Part shown: positions 53,614-64,000 of the stretch, piece after piece | Layout of the letters: each line of letters begins with the position of its first letter | Numbering within the stretch: the stretch's first letter is position 1 | NCBI GenBank assembly: GCA_041659605.1 | Contig: JBAZXW010000001.1 | Coordinates: forward strand, 248,001 to 312,000 | Origin: Solimonas sp041659605 | GTDB lineage: Bacteria; Pseudomonadota; Gammaproteobacteria; Nevskiales; Nevskiaceae | Direction of reading: 5' to 3' | DNA length: 64,000 bases | Program-made: the position numbers and the translations under genes | The notes under the pieces: model-generated | Databases searched by the model: none | The model's input: only the letters and a program-made list of their open reading frames with translations | Told to the model about the DNA's origin: nothing

Positions 53614-55317
53614 TCAGCGCAGCATGCGCACGACGCAGCCGTTGCTGTCGATCAGGAAGGCAAAACGCCGGCCGTCGTCCGTGCGCATCGGCGGCGTCTG
53701 CAGACGGCCGTCAGCGAGCCGGGTGACATCCTCGAACTTGGCGATATCGCCATAGGTGAAGTCACGCCCGCCGAACAGCACGGAGACATGACCATCGCGG
53801 CTGCAGCGCGAGCGTTCAAGCGCGAGTTGCTGCGCATGCTCGAGGCGGCGCCGCTCTTCTTCGGCCTTGGCCAGGGCCGCGGGATCGATCGGCTCGGCGA
53901 TCGGCGAGGTCAGCGAAGCCACCTCGACACCGCCCGGACGCGCCGCTGCCGCCGGCGGAACCGTCCGCGGCAGCGGTGTGGCAATCACGGGCCGCGCGGT
54001 GGGCTCGGCGGCGGCGACCACCGTGGCGCGGGCCTGCGGCGGTGGCGCCGCAGCCGCGGTCGGCCCAGGCGTGGCGACTGCCGGACGCACCGCGACGGTC
54101 TGCACCGCAGGCGTTGGCGGCGCAGACGCCTGGACTGCGCCGGTCGCCGGTTCTGACGCGACCCCGTCCCCGGATTCGGCGTCGAAATTTCTCACCACGG
54201 CCTCGCTCAGGCCAGCCGCACCCCCCGCCTCGGCCAAAGACGTTGCGACCAGGCGCGATGAATCGGCAGAGTCCGCCGCCAGTACTGCGTCAGTCGCCGG
54301 CGCGGCAGCGAGCGGCTCCGGCGGCGGTGCCGGTCGCAGCACCCACCAGGCACCGAGGCCCACCGCAACCAGCATGGGCACGCCGGCCAGCATCCACAGC
54401 GGTCGCCGTGCTTCTGCGGGAGAAGTCGACGCGACCTGTCGCGGCATCGGCGGCGTGTGCAGCGATGCGCGCCAGTGCTCGACGCCGGGCCAGCGCGCGG
54501 CCGGATCGAGTGCCAACGCGCTTTCGATCGCCGAAGCCGTCGACTCGCGGACACGCCCCGTCGCCAGCGCCGCCAGCGGCAACAGCGCTGCGCCTTGAGC
54601 CCGCTGCTCGGCCGAGGGTGGCGGCTGACCGCTGATGGCGTGATAGGCGATAGCCGCGGCGGCGTAGAGATCGGCAGCCGGCGTGGGCGTCGCGTCGGCA
54701 CGGTGTTCCTCGGGCGCCGCGTAAGGCTCCGGCATCACGCTGTGCAAGGTGCGCGCGTGGAAACGCAGCGGTGCCCGCAGGCTGCCGAAACCACCGATCA
54801 CACTGCCGCCATCGTCGCCCACCCAGATCTGCTGCGGGCTCAGCGCGCGATGCAGCAGCCTGGCGTCTCGCAGGGCGCCGAGCGCGTCGAGCAGGTCCAA
54901 CAGCAGCCGGTCCGCGCGCTGTTCGTCGAACGCGACATGGCGCGCAAGCAGGCTTTGCAGGCCGGTGGCGGCGAGCGACGGTGACGCGTGCCACGCCGTG
55001 CCGTGCGCCTCGAAGGCGGACAGGACCGGCAGCAGTGCCGGGTGCTGGACCGCTGCGAACTGGCGGGCGCGCTCAAGGTAATTGCGCGTCCACCAGCGCA
55101 GTGCGACGCGGTCTTCGGCGTCCAGCGCTTCAACCTCAATGCCGTTCGCGCCGCGCCGCATGAACTCCGGAGCAAACAGCTCGTGCAGCAGCACGGAGCC
55201 CTGCACCGCGTGCTGCGCCCGGTAGCGAAAACCGTAGTCGTCCTGATCCAGCAGGCGCTGGATCACATACTCCCCGACCTGGGTGCCCGCCGGCAGCGGC
55301 GTCCCTTGCACACTCAT
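53614..55317 (-). CDS. Membrane-anchored Ser/Thr pseudokinase
   Basis: 567-aa protein. Residues ~12-288 follow the bacterial Ser/Thr kinase fold, but the key residues are lost: the glycine loop is degenerate (LDQDDYGF), the ATP-binding Lys is His45 (VLLHEL), HRD is HRA (156-158), the following Asn is Gln163, and DFG is GFG (176-178). One membrane helix follows (about 307-327), then a Pro/Ala/Thr-rich linker (~330-470) and a C-terminal domain (~490-567) with a coiled-coil start and two Cys. So it should bind partners rather than phosphorylate. Lies between gyrA and the toxin pair, same strand. GGGAG precedes the ATG. Confidence 0.82.
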   Translation of the reverse strand: MSVQGTPLPAGTQVGEYVIQRLLDQDDYGFRYRAQHAVQGSVLLHELFAPEFMRRGANGIEVEALDAEDRVALRWWTRNYLERARQFAAVQHPALLPVLSAFEAHGTAWHASPSLAATGLQSLLARHVAFDEQRADRLLLDLLDALGALRDARLLHRALSPQQIWVGDDGGSVIGGFGSLRAPLRFHARTLHSVMPEPYAAPEEHRADATPTPAADLYAAAAIAYHAISGQPPPSAEQRAQGAALLPLAALATGRVRESTASAIESALALDPAARWPGVEHWRASLHTPPMPRQVASTSPAEARRPLWMLAGVPMLVAVGLGAWWVLRPAPPPEPLAAAPATDAVLAADSADSSRLVATSLAEAGGAAGLSEAVVRNFDAESGDGVASEPATGAVQASAPPTPAVQTVAVRPAVATPGPTAAAAPPPQARATVVAAAEPTARPVIATPLPRTVPPAAAARPGGVEVASLTSPIAEPIDPAALAKAEEERRRLEHAQQLALERSRCSRDGHVSVLFGGRDFTYGDIAKFEDVTRLADGRLQTPPMRTDDGRRFAFLIDSNGCVVRMLR

Positions 55318-55339
55318 CCGGTACTCCCACCCGCGGCCC

Positions 55340-55358
55340 GGACCGCCTTTCGCGGTCC
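55340..55358. other. Hairpin in the gap between gyrA and the pseudokinase gene
   Basis: Perfect 7-bp arms 55340-55346 and 55352-55358 with a 5-nt loop. The 119-nt gap shows no clear intrinsic terminator, so read-through from gyrA is possible. Confidence 0.5.
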
Positions 55359-55436
55359 GCCCCTGGCACGCGGGACTTGGCCCGATGGTAGGGGTATTCC
55401 TCGGCCCGGAGGAACCGGGAAAGCCCCTATATGGAC

Positions 55437-58155
<2,719 letters not shown>

Positions 58156-58157
<2 letters not shown>

Positions 58158-58188
58158 GTCGGGCAGTCATATCGGGCAGTCATGTCGG
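58156..58188 (-). repeat. Tandem 13-bp repeats carrying extra start codons before gyrA
   Basis: On the minus strand ATGACTGCCCGA occurs twice (58183-58172 and 58170-58159), with a partial copy (CCCGAC) upstream at 58188-58184; the gyrA ATG is at 58157. The two extra ATGs open reading frames of 9 and 6 codons whose stops overlap the start of gyrA (58156-58154 and 58152-58150). Confidence 0.75.
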
Positions 58189-58243
58189 GTACGCGCCGGT
58201 GCGCCTGGAGCGGCCGGCTTTCGGTCGAAAATCGATCGGATTG

Positions 58244-58261
58244 CGCGCCTGAAAAGGCGCG
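58244..58261 (-). other. Hairpin in the gyrA leader
   Basis: CGCGCC/GGCGCG arms (58244-58249 and 58256-58261) with an A-rich loop, about 90 nt before gyrA. Between it and mtnA, a -10-like TAAGAT (minus strand, near 58280) and a GGCCCC/GGGGCC hairpin (near 58292-58310) are seen. No gene lies in this 164-nt gap. Confidence 0.45.
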
Positions 58262-58321
58262 TCTATTTGTCGATAAATCTTAACACGTCCGGCCCCTCGG
58301 CCGGGGCCTCTAGGGCCCGAT

Positions 58322-59323
58322 CTAGCCCAGCAGCGCGGCCACCTTGTCGCGGGTCGGCGCGAGTACGACGCCGCGCTCGCAGACCAGGGCGTCGATCAGC
58401 TCCGCCGGCGTCACGTCGAACACCGGGTTGAACGCGTCGTAGCCCTGCGGCGCGACCGCCTGGCCGCGGAATCCGGTGAGCTCGGCGGCGGGGCGCTCCT
58501 CGATCGGGATTTCGCGGCCGGTGAGGCAGCGCAGGTCGAAGGTGCCGCTGGGTGCGACGACCATGAACTTGACGCCATGCCGCCGCGCCGCGACCGCCAG
58601 TGCGTACGTGCCGATCTTGTTGGCGGTGTCACCATTGGCGGCGATGCGGTCGGCGCCAACGATCACCCAGTCGATCTTCTCGCGGCTCATCAGATGCGCC
58701 GCAGCGCCGTCGGCGATCAGGCGTGCCGGAATGCGCTCCTGCTGCAGCTCCCAGGCGGTCAGCCGCGCGCCCTGCAGCCAGGGCCGCGTCTCGGTGTTGT
58801 AGACCATCGCGATGCGGTGGCGGGCATGCGCGCTGCGGATTACCCCCAGTGCGGTGCCGTGTCCGCCGGTCGCCAGCGCGCCGGTATTGCAGTGCGTGAT
58901 CACGCGCGCACCGGACGGGATCAGCTCGGCGCCGAGCTCGCCCATACGCAGGTTCTGAGCGAGGTCCTCCTCATGGATGTGCACGGCCTCGGCTTCGAGC
59001 GCGTCCGCGGACCGACGCGCCAGCCAGACGCCGCGCATGCGCTCCAGCGCCCACCGCAGATTCACGGCGGTCGGCCGCGACGCGGCCAGGATCGCGAACG
59101 CCCGTTCGAACGCCTCCGGTTCCGCCCGCACCGCCAGAACGAGACCATAGGCGGCGGCAATGCCGATCGCCGGAGCCCCGCGCACGGCCATCGAATGGAT
59201 GCCCTCGGCCACGTCCGCCGCGCTGCGGCAATCGAGATAGCGCTCCTCCTGCGGCAGTACGCGCTGATCGAGCAGGCGCAGCGAGTGGGAGTGCCAGACG
59301 ATCGGGCGGACGGCGGATGACAT
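58322..59323 (-). CDS. mtnA: 5-Methylthioribose-1-phosphate isomerase
   Basis: Methionine-salvage enzyme converting methylthioribose 1-phosphate to methylthioribulose 1-phosphate. 333 aa with RGAPAIGIAAAYG, the catalytic Cys145 (THCNTGAL), catalytic Asp225 (VGADRIAANGDTANKIGT) and a C-terminal FNPVFDVTP. It is divergent from mtaD, whose product acts earlier on the same substrate family, and upstream of gyrA. Confidence 0.97.
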   Translation of the reverse strand: MSSAVRPIVWHSHSLRLLDQRVLPQEERYLDCRSAADVAEGIHSMAVRGAPAIGIAAAYGLVLAVRAEPEAFERAFAILAASRPTAVNLRWALERMRGVWLARRSADALEAEAVHIHEEDLAQNLRMGELGAELIPSGARVITHCNTGALATGGHGTALGVIRSAHARHRIAMVYNTETRPWLQGARLTAWELQQERIPARLIADGAAAHLMSREKIDWVIVGADRIAANGDTANKIGTYALAVAARRHGVKFMVVAPSGTFDLRCLTGREIPIEERPAAELTGFRGQAVAPQGYDAFNPVFDVTPAELIDALVCERGVVLAPTRDKVAALLG

Positions 59324-59342
59324 GAAGGAGCTCGGCGAAGGC

Positions 59343-59364
59343 TAAAATGCGACACCGCATTGTA
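59343..59364. promoter_or_regulatory. Face-to-face -10 elements of mtnA and mtaD
   Basis: Rightward TAAAAT (59343-59348) and leftward TACAAT (59364-59359) lie 10 bp apart in the 59-bp gap. The two predicted start points nearly coincide, so the promoters should compete. No good -35 is seen for either. Confidence 0.4.
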
Positions 59365-59382
59365 CGTTTGCCCCATCTCACC

Positions 59383-60696
59383 ATGTTGACTGTCGACCTG
59401 CTGGTCGCGCCGCGCTGGCTGGTTCCGATCGTGCCGGCGGGCGCCGTTCTCGAACAACACGCGCTGATCGTCGATGCCGGCCGCATCCGCGACGTGCTGC
59501 CGCTGGCCGAAGCCCGCGACCGCTATGCGCCGCGCAGCACGCTGACGCTGGATCGGCACGCGCTGATGCCCGGCCTGGTCAACGTGCACACGCACGCGGC
59601 GATGAGCCTGCTGCGCGGCTACGCCGACGATCTGCCGCTGATGGACTGGCTGCAGAACCACATCTGGCCGGCCGAAGGCGCCCACGTCGGCGAACGTTTC
59701 TGCGAGGACGGCGCGCGCCTGGCCTTCGCCGAGATGATCCGCGGCGGCACGACCTGCGTGAACGACATGTACTTCTTCCCCGACGCGAGCGCCCGCGTCG
59801 CCGTCGAAGCGGGCCTGCGCGTGACGGTCGGCCTGATCGCAATCGACTTCCCCAGCGCCTGGGCCAAGTCCGCGGACGAGTACATTCACAAGGGCCTGGA
59901 GCTGCACGACGCGCTCAAGCACGAACCGCTGGTGCGCACGATCTTCGCGCCGCACGCGCCGTACACCGTGTCCGACGCGCCGCTGCTCAAGATTCGTCAG
60001 TACGCCAACGAGCTGGGCATCGGCATCCACATGCATGTCCACGAGACGGCCGGCGAAGTCGCGATGGCGGTGCAGGCCAGCGGCAAGCGGCCGTGGCAAC
60101 GCCTGCGCGATCTGGACCTGCTCGGCCCCGACTTCATCGCGGTACACATGACCCAGCTGACCGACGAAGAGATAGACCAGGTTGCCGAGTTCGGCGTGCA
60201 CGTCGCCCATTGTCCCGAGTCCAATCTCAAGCTCGCCAGCGGCTTTGCACCGATCGGCAAGCTGCTGCGCGCCGGCGCCAACGTCGCGATCGGCACCGAC
60301 GGTGCCGCGAGCAACAACGACCTCGATCTGCTCGGCGAAATGCGCACGGCCGCGCTGCTGGCCAAGGCGACTGCCGACGACGCGCAGGCCGTGCCCGCGG
60401 CCACGGCCCTGCACTTGGCGACGCTGGGTGGCGCGCGCGCGCTCGGACTCGACAGCGAGATCGGCAGCCTGACGGCCGGCAAATCGGCGGACTTCATCGC
60501 CGTCGATCTCTCCGCGGCGAACACGCAACCGGTGTATCACGTGCTGTCGCAGCTGGTGTACGCCGCCGGACGCGAACAGGTCACCGACGTGTTCGTCGCC
60601 GGCAAGGCGCTGATGCGCGAGCGCCAGTTGTTGACCCTCGACGAAACCGCCGTCCTCGCGCGCGCCGAGGAATGGCGCAGGAAGATCGCACCGTGA
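59383..60696 (+). CDS. mtaD: TRZ/ATZ-family amidohydrolase, 5-methylthioadenosine / S-adenosylhomocysteine deaminase
   Basis: 437-aa zinc amidohydrolase. Metal site His69/His71 (VNVHTHAAM), further His in GIHMHVHET and the Asp in IGTDGAASNNDLD. Likely deaminates methylthioadenosine to methylthioinosine, as shown for the Pseudomonas enzyme in the same place, feeding MtnA after phosphorolysis. The phosphorylase is not in the window. The ATG at 59383 starts MLTVDLLVAP; an ATG at 59347 overlaps the -10. Its stop overlaps ubiG (GTGA). Confidence 0.9.
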   Translation: MLTVDLLVAPRWLVPIVPAGAVLEQHALIVDAGRIRDVLPLAEARDRYAPRSTLTLDRHALMPGLVNVHTHAAMSLLRGYADDLPLMDWLQNHIWPAEGAHVGERFCEDGARLAFAEMIRGGTTCVNDMYFFPDASARVAVEAGLRVTVGLIAIDFPSAWAKSADEYIHKGLELHDALKHEPLVRTIFAPHAPYTVSDAPLLKIRQYANELGIGIHMHVHETAGEVAMAVQASGKRPWQRLRDLDLLGPDFIAVHMTQLTDEEIDQVAEFGVHVAHCPESNLKLASGFAPIGKLLRAGANVAIGTDGAASNNDLDLLGEMRTAALLAKATADDAQAVPAATALHLATLGGARALGLDSEIGSLTAGKSADFIAVDLSAANTQPVYHVLSQLVYAAGREQVTDVFVAGKALMRERQLLTLDETAVLARAEEWRRKIAP

Positions 60697-61400
60697 CCAA
60701 TGTCGACGACAAGGAAATCGCCCACTTCGACCGCCTGGCCGCGCACTGGTGGGATCCGCGCGGCGAAATGCAGGCGCTGCACGCGATCAACGGCCCGCGC
60801 ACGCGCTATGTCGCGCGCTGCGCCGGTGGCCTGCGCGGCAAGACGGCGGTCGATGTCGGCTGTGGCGGCGGCATCCTGACCGAAGCCCTCGCCGCCGAAG
60901 GTGCGCAGACCCTGGGCATCGATCTCGCCGGCGAGGCGCTGGAGGTCGCGCAGGCGCATGCACGCGAAAACGGCCGCAGCGTCGACTATCGCAAGATCGC
61001 CGCCGAAGACCTGGCCGCCGAGCGGCCGGAGGCTTTCGACGTGGTCTGCTGCATGGAGATGCTGGAGCACGTGCCCGACCCGGATTCGATCGTCGCCGCC
61101 TGCGCGCGGCTCGCCAGGCCCGGCGGCACGCTCGTGTTCTCGACGATCAACCGCAACCCCAAGTCCTTTGCGCTGATGATCGTCGGCGCCGAGTACCTCA
61201 CCGGACTGGTGCCGCGCGGCACGCATCAGTACGAAAAGTTCATCCGCCCGTCGGAGCTGGGGGACTGGGCGCGCGCAGCGGGGCTCGACATCGTCGGCGT
61301 CAAGGGTCTGCGCTACAACCCGTTGCTGCGCAGCGCGACCCTGGCCGATGACGTCGACGTCAACTACCTGATGCACTGCCGCAAGCCGGACGGCACATGA
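60693..61400 (+). CDS. ubiG: Ubiquinone O-methyltransferase UbiG
   Basis: Carries out both O-methylations of ubiquinone synthesis. 235 aa with HWWDPRGEMQALHAINGPR near the N-terminus, the SAM loop VDVGCGGGILTEALA, the MEMLEHVPDP motif and the membrane-contact region GAEYLTGLVPRGTHQYEKFI. A GTG start at 60693 overlaps the mtaD stop; the stop overlaps the next gene (ATGA). Confidence 0.97.
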   Translation: MTNVDDKEIAHFDRLAAHWWDPRGEMQALHAINGPRTRYVARCAGGLRGKTAVDVGCGGGILTEALAAEGAQTLGIDLAGEALEVAQAHARENGRSVDYRKIAAEDLAAERPEAFDVVCCMEMLEHVPDPDSIVAACARLARPGGTLVFSTINRNPKSFALMIVGAEYLTGLVPRGTHQYEKFIRPSELGDWARAAGLDIVGVKGLRYNPLLRSATLADDVDVNYLMHCRKPDGT

Positions 61401-62059
61401 CGCACTCGATTCGTGCCGTGCTGTTCGATCTCGACGGCACGCTGGTCGACACTGCGCCGGATCTGGGCGCTGCCGCCAACGTCGTGCGCGAGCGCACCGG
61501 GCTGGCCCCGCTGCCGTTGGCCGACTACCGCCCGTATGCGTCGGCCGGTGCGCGCGGCCTGATCGGCAAGGCGCTCGGCATCGGCCCGGAGCACAGCGAT
61601 TTCGCCGCGCACCGCGAGCTGTTCCTGACGCACTATCGCGCGCACATCGCCGAGCGCTCGCGGCTGTTCGACGGCGTCGACGCCCTGCTGCGTCGCATCG
61701 CGACCAACGGCCAGCGCTGGGGCGTGGTCACCAACAAGCCGTCCTGGCTCACGCGACCGCTGCTCGACGAGCTGGGATTGAGCGCCGCGTCGGCCTGTAC
61801 GGTCAGCGCGGACGACGTCCCGCAGGCCAAGCCCGCGCCCGACAGCCTCTTGCGCGCCTGCACGCTGCTGGCGCTGCGTCCGCAGGACTGCGTCTATGTC
61901 GGCGACGACGCGCGCGACATCGTTGCCGGCCGCGCCGCCGGCATGCGTACGATCGCCGCCGGCTGGGGCTATCTCGGCGAAGGTGCCCCGATCACCGAGT
62001 GGGGCGCCGATGCGATCGCCCTGACGACCGCCGAACTGACCGAACAGCTTTTCGCTTGA
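61397..62059 (+). CDS. mupP: HAD phosphatase, MupP/Gph-like
   Basis: 220-aa HAD-family phosphatase: FDLDGTLVDTA (nucleophile Asp11, acid Asp13), VTNKPS, KPAPDSLL and GDDARDIVAGRAAG. In Pseudomonas the gene between ubiG and yciK is mupP, the N-acetylmuramic acid 6-phosphate phosphatase of cell-wall recycling. Same order here favours that over phosphoglycolate phosphatase (Gph), which has a near-identical fold. Coupled to ubiG. Confidence 0.88.
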   Translation: MTHSIRAVLFDLDGTLVDTAPDLGAAANVVRERTGLAPLPLADYRPYASAGARGLIGKALGIGPEHSDFAAHRELFLTHYRAHIAERSRLFDGVDALLRRIATNGQRWGVVTNKPSWLTRPLLDELGLSAASACTVSADDVPQAKPAPDSLLRACTLLALRPQDCVYVGDDARDIVAGRAAGMRTIAAGWGYLGEGAPITEWGADAIALTTAELTEQLFA

Positions 62060-62067
62060 GCTCTCCC

Positions 62068-62814
62068 ATGGCCGCATTGATTCCCGCCGACTACCACCCG
62101 CCCAGCGACCTGCTCGCCGGCCGGCGCATCCTCATCACCGGCGCCGGCGACGGCCTGGGTCGTGCCGCCGCCCTCGCCTGCGCCGCGCACGGCGCCACCG
62201 TAATCCTGCTCGGTCGCACCGTGAAGAAGCTGGAGTCGACCTACGACGCCATCGAACAGGCCGGCGGACCGACGCCTGCGATCTATCCATTGCACCTGAG
62301 CGGTGCCAGCTGGAAGGACTACGGCGATCTGGCCGACACCGTCGAACGCGAGTTCGGCGGCCTCGACGGCCTGCTGCATTGCGCGGTGCATTTCAAAGCC
62401 TTCACGCCGATGACGGATGTCGATCCCAAGGACTGGATCGAGAGTCTGCAGGTGAATCTCACCGCGCCTTTCGCGCTGACCCGGCATCTGCTGCCGCTGC
62501 TCGATGTCGCCGCCGATGCGTCAGTGGTCTTCGTCTCGGACCGCCACGGCCGCATCGCGCATGCCTACGACAACGTCTACGGCATCGCCAAGGCCGGGAT
62601 CGAGCAGATGATGAAAACATGGGCCGCCGAACTCGAAGGCAAGCCGCAGCTGCGCCTCAACAGCTTCGACCCCGGGCCGATGCGCTCGGGCGTGCGGCTG
62701 CGCGGTTATCCCGGTGAGTCAATCTCCCAGGTGCAGCCGCCCGATGCTGTCGTGCCGAGGCTGCTGTGGCTGCTCGGCCCGGAAAGCCGTGGCATCAGCG
62801 GGCAGTCCCTGTAG
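62068..62814 (+). CDS. yciK: YciK-family short-chain dehydrogenase
   Basis: 248-aa classical SDR: cofactor loop ITGAGDGLGRAAALACA, an HCAVHF stretch where NNAG is usual, and catalytic Tyr/Lys in VYGIAKAG. Substrate unknown. The YciK-type start (ADYHPPSDLLAGRRILITGA) is clear. Last gene of mtaD-ubiG-mupP-yciK, 8 nt after mupP. Ends at a hairpin shared with the convergent rluB. Confidence 0.92.
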   Translation: MAALIPADYHPPSDLLAGRRILITGAGDGLGRAAALACAAHGATVILLGRTVKKLESTYDAIEQAGGPTPAIYPLHLSGASWKDYGDLADTVEREFGGLDGLLHCAVHFKAFTPMTDVDPKDWIESLQVNLTAPFALTRHLLPLLDVAADASVVFVSDRHGRIAHAYDNVYGIAKAGIEQMMKTWAAELEGKPQLRLNSFDPGPMRSGVRLRGYPGESISQVQPPDAVVPRLLWLLGPESRGISGQSL

Positions 62815-62819
62815 TAGCG

Positions 62820-62835
62820 GGCCGCATCGGCGGCC
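62820..62835. other. Hairpin between convergent yciK and rluB
   Basis: GGCCGC/GCGGCC arms (62820-62825 and 62830-62835), 4-nt loop, inside the 23-nt gap. It may help end both transcripts, but no T-run follows. Confidence 0.5.
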
Positions 62836-62837
62836 AC

Positions 62838-63761
62838 TCAGTCGCGGCTGCGTTTCTTAGGAGCTTTGCGGTCCTGCGCCGGCTTCGGTGCGCGCGTCGA
62901 TTTCACAGACCTGTTCGCGAACCGAGACGATTCCGCTGCGCGCACCGGCTTCGCTGACGCGGGTGACGACCGCTTGGGCGCGCGCGCCGGTCGCTTGCCG
63001 GGGCCCGCGGCCTGTGCATCCTCGAGCTTCACCGCCACCATCAACGCATGCACCTCCGCCGGCGTCGCCTCGCGCGCCGTGGCGGACTTGATGCCGCGGC
63101 CCAGTTCGATCGGACCGTAGCGCACGCGGATCAGGCGACTCACCTGCAGACGCTGCGACTCGAACAGGCGCCGCACCTCGCGGTTGCGGCCCTCGCGCAG
63201 CGTCACCGTGTACCACAGGTTCGAGGCCTCGCCGTCCTCGCCCGGCGCCGGCCGCATCGAATCGAAGCGCGCCGGGCCATCGTCGAGCTCGACACCGGTG
63301 GTCAGCCGCTGCACCAGGGCTTCGTCGATCGGACCGTGCACGCGCACCGCGTATTCGCGCGAGATCTCGAAGCTTGGGTGCGTCAGCCGGCGCGCCAGTT
63401 CGCCGTGATTGGTGAACAGCAGCAGGCCCGAGGTATTGATATCCAGGCGACCGACCGCGATCCAGCGGCCTTGTTCGAGCTTGGGCAGCTTGCGGAACAC
63501 GGTGCGCCGCCCCTCGGGGTCGTCGCGCGTGACCACCTCGCCGACGCGCTTCTTGTAGATCAGCACGCGCGCCGCCTCGGCCTTGCGCTGCAAGGCCACC
63601 GGCCGGCCGTCGACGCGCACCTGGTCGTCGTGGTCGATGTGCTGACCGATCTCGGCCGGGCGGCCGTTGACGAGGATGCGGCCCTCGGCGATCAGGCGTT
63701 CGATTTCGCGGCGCGACGCGATACCCGCAGTCGCCAGCGCCTTCTGGATGCGCTCGGACAT
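62838..63761 (-). CDS. rluB: 23S rRNA pseudouridine(2605) synthase RluB
   Basis: 307 aa: N-terminal S4 RNA-binding domain (about 1-55, RIQKALATAGIASRREIERLI), RsuA/RluB-type catalytic domain with Asp107 in VGRLDINTSGLL, then a basic low-complexity tail (about 250-307, rich in Lys, Arg, Ser and Pro). RluE and RluF are other members, but the length, tail and position after scpB favour RluB. The ATG overlaps the scpB stop by one base (TGATG). Confidence 0.94.
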   Translation of the reverse strand: MSERIQKALATAGIASRREIERLIAEGRILVNGRPAEIGQHIDHDDQVRVDGRPVALQRKAEAARVLIYKKRVGEVVTRDDPEGRRTVFRKLPKLEQGRWIAVGRLDINTSGLLLFTNHGELARRLTHPSFEISREYAVRVHGPIDEALVQRLTTGVELDDGPARFDSMRPAPGEDGEASNLWYTVTLREGRNREVRRLFESQRLQVSRLIRVRYGPIELGRGIKSATAREATPAEVHALMVAVKLEDAQAAGPGKRPARAPKRSSPASAKPVRAAESSRFANRSVKSTRAPKPAQDRKAPKKRSRD

Positions 63762-64000
63762 CAGTGCAGCATCGCGTCCGCAGGCGGCTCGGCATCGTCG
63801 GGTGCCGGCGCCACATCGACAACGTGCGACACCTCGTGCAGCTGTTCGCCCAGCCGCTGCAGCGCCGCTTCGAGCTGCTGCGGATCCTTGATCTCCGGCA
63901 GGCTCGGCAGATCGTCGAGCGACTTCAGATTGAGGTCGTCGAGCAACTGCTGCGCCGTGCCGAACAACGACGGACGCCCCGGCACTTCCTTGACCCCGAC
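63761..64000 (-). CDS. scpB: Segregation and condensation protein B, 3' end (start beyond the window)
   Basis: The last 79 codons of a gene that runs off the right edge. GVKEVPGRPSLFGTAQQLLDDLNL is the typical end of the ScpB winged-helix domain (GRPxLYGTT in many species), followed by an acidic tail. ScpB binds ScpA and SMC for chromosome segregation. The scpB-rluB order is widespread. Confidence 0.92.
   Translation of the reverse strand, partial: VGVKEVPGRPSLFGTAQQLLDDLNLKSLDDLPSLPEIKDPQQLEAALQRLGEQLHEVSHVVDVAPAPDDAEPPADAMLH

Noticed and set aside
55360..55385. Sigma-54-like TGGCAC and TTGG pair on the plus strand
   Set aside because: The spacing does not match the -24/-12 rule, and the direction points into the 3' end of gyrA.
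58290..58312. GC-rich hairpin after mtnA as an intrinsic terminator
   Set aside because: No T-run directly follows on the minus strand, so I list it only as a hairpin in the gap description.

Overview
The window is a 64 kb piece of high-GC chromosome that looks like core genome from a gammaproteobacterium. The gene orders fimV-truA-trpFBA-accD-folC-dedD-cvpA-purF-metZ, leuCDB-asd and mtnA-gyrA-serC-pheA-hisC-tyrA-aroA-cmk-rpsA-ihfB-lapAB are those known from Pseudomonas and its relatives. A Nevskiales/Xanthomonadales-type organism would fit the GC level and the intergenic palindromes, but the species cannot be named from sequence alone. Coding density is very high. No gene-free stretch exceeds about 165 bp, and there is no prophage, insertion sequence, CRISPR array or rRNA operon.

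Layout: (1) 1-4.5 kb: the end of a DUF1631 gene, then clpX, clpP, tig and tRNA-Leu(UAG) on the minus strand. (2) 4.6-11.5 kb: an ABC haem/siderophore-type permease and ATPase pair, a DUF808 membrane protein, then dusA-ppiA-lpxH and a membrane-anchored FMN glutamate-synthase-domain protein. (3) 11.6-25.5 kb: a long minus-strand block transcribed fimV -> EcfT-like -> truA -> trpF -> trpB -> trpA -> accD -> folC -> dedD -> cvpA -> purF, followed by metZ and a DUF455 gene. metZ has its own promoter, a SAM-II riboswitch and a terminator. (4) 25.6-31.1 kb: leuC-leuD-leuB-asd-usg, with intergenic palindromes between genes, and a divergent LysR regulator. (5) 32-40.4 kb: a small unknown protein, an EF-hand protein behind a sigma-28-like promoter, an MFS transporter, aroC, prmB, the copper-delivery pair SCO1/PCuAC, psd and a BepA-type protease. 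(6) 40.4-52.8 kb: the serine/aromatic supraoperon from serC down to lapB, plus an SDR epimerase. (7) 52.9-55.3 kb: two apparent insertions between serC and gyrA, a VapBC-like toxin-antitoxin pair and a membrane-anchored pseudokinase. (8) 55.4-64 kb: gyrA, mtnA, and divergently mtaD-ubiG-mupP-yciK, then rluB and the end of scpB.

Functionally the window joins amino-acid synthesis (Leu, Trp, Phe/Tyr, Ser, Met, and Asp-semialdehyde for Lys/Thr/Met), cofactors (folate, ubiquinone), purine and fatty-acid entry steps, envelope assembly (LpxH, LapAB, BepA, Psd, FimV, DedD, MupP) and protein quality control (Tig, ClpXP, PpiA). Many neighbours overlap by 1 or 4 nt (ATGA, GTGA, TGATG), which points to translational coupling.

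The least expected items are the SAM-II class riboswitch with an apparent transcription-termination platform before metZ, the pseudokinase that has lost its Lys, HRD and DFG residues, the AroA with Leu and Thr at the positions equal to E. coli Thr97 and Pro101, the sigma-28-like promoter of the EF-hand protein, and a palindrome that supplies the stop codons of two convergent genes.
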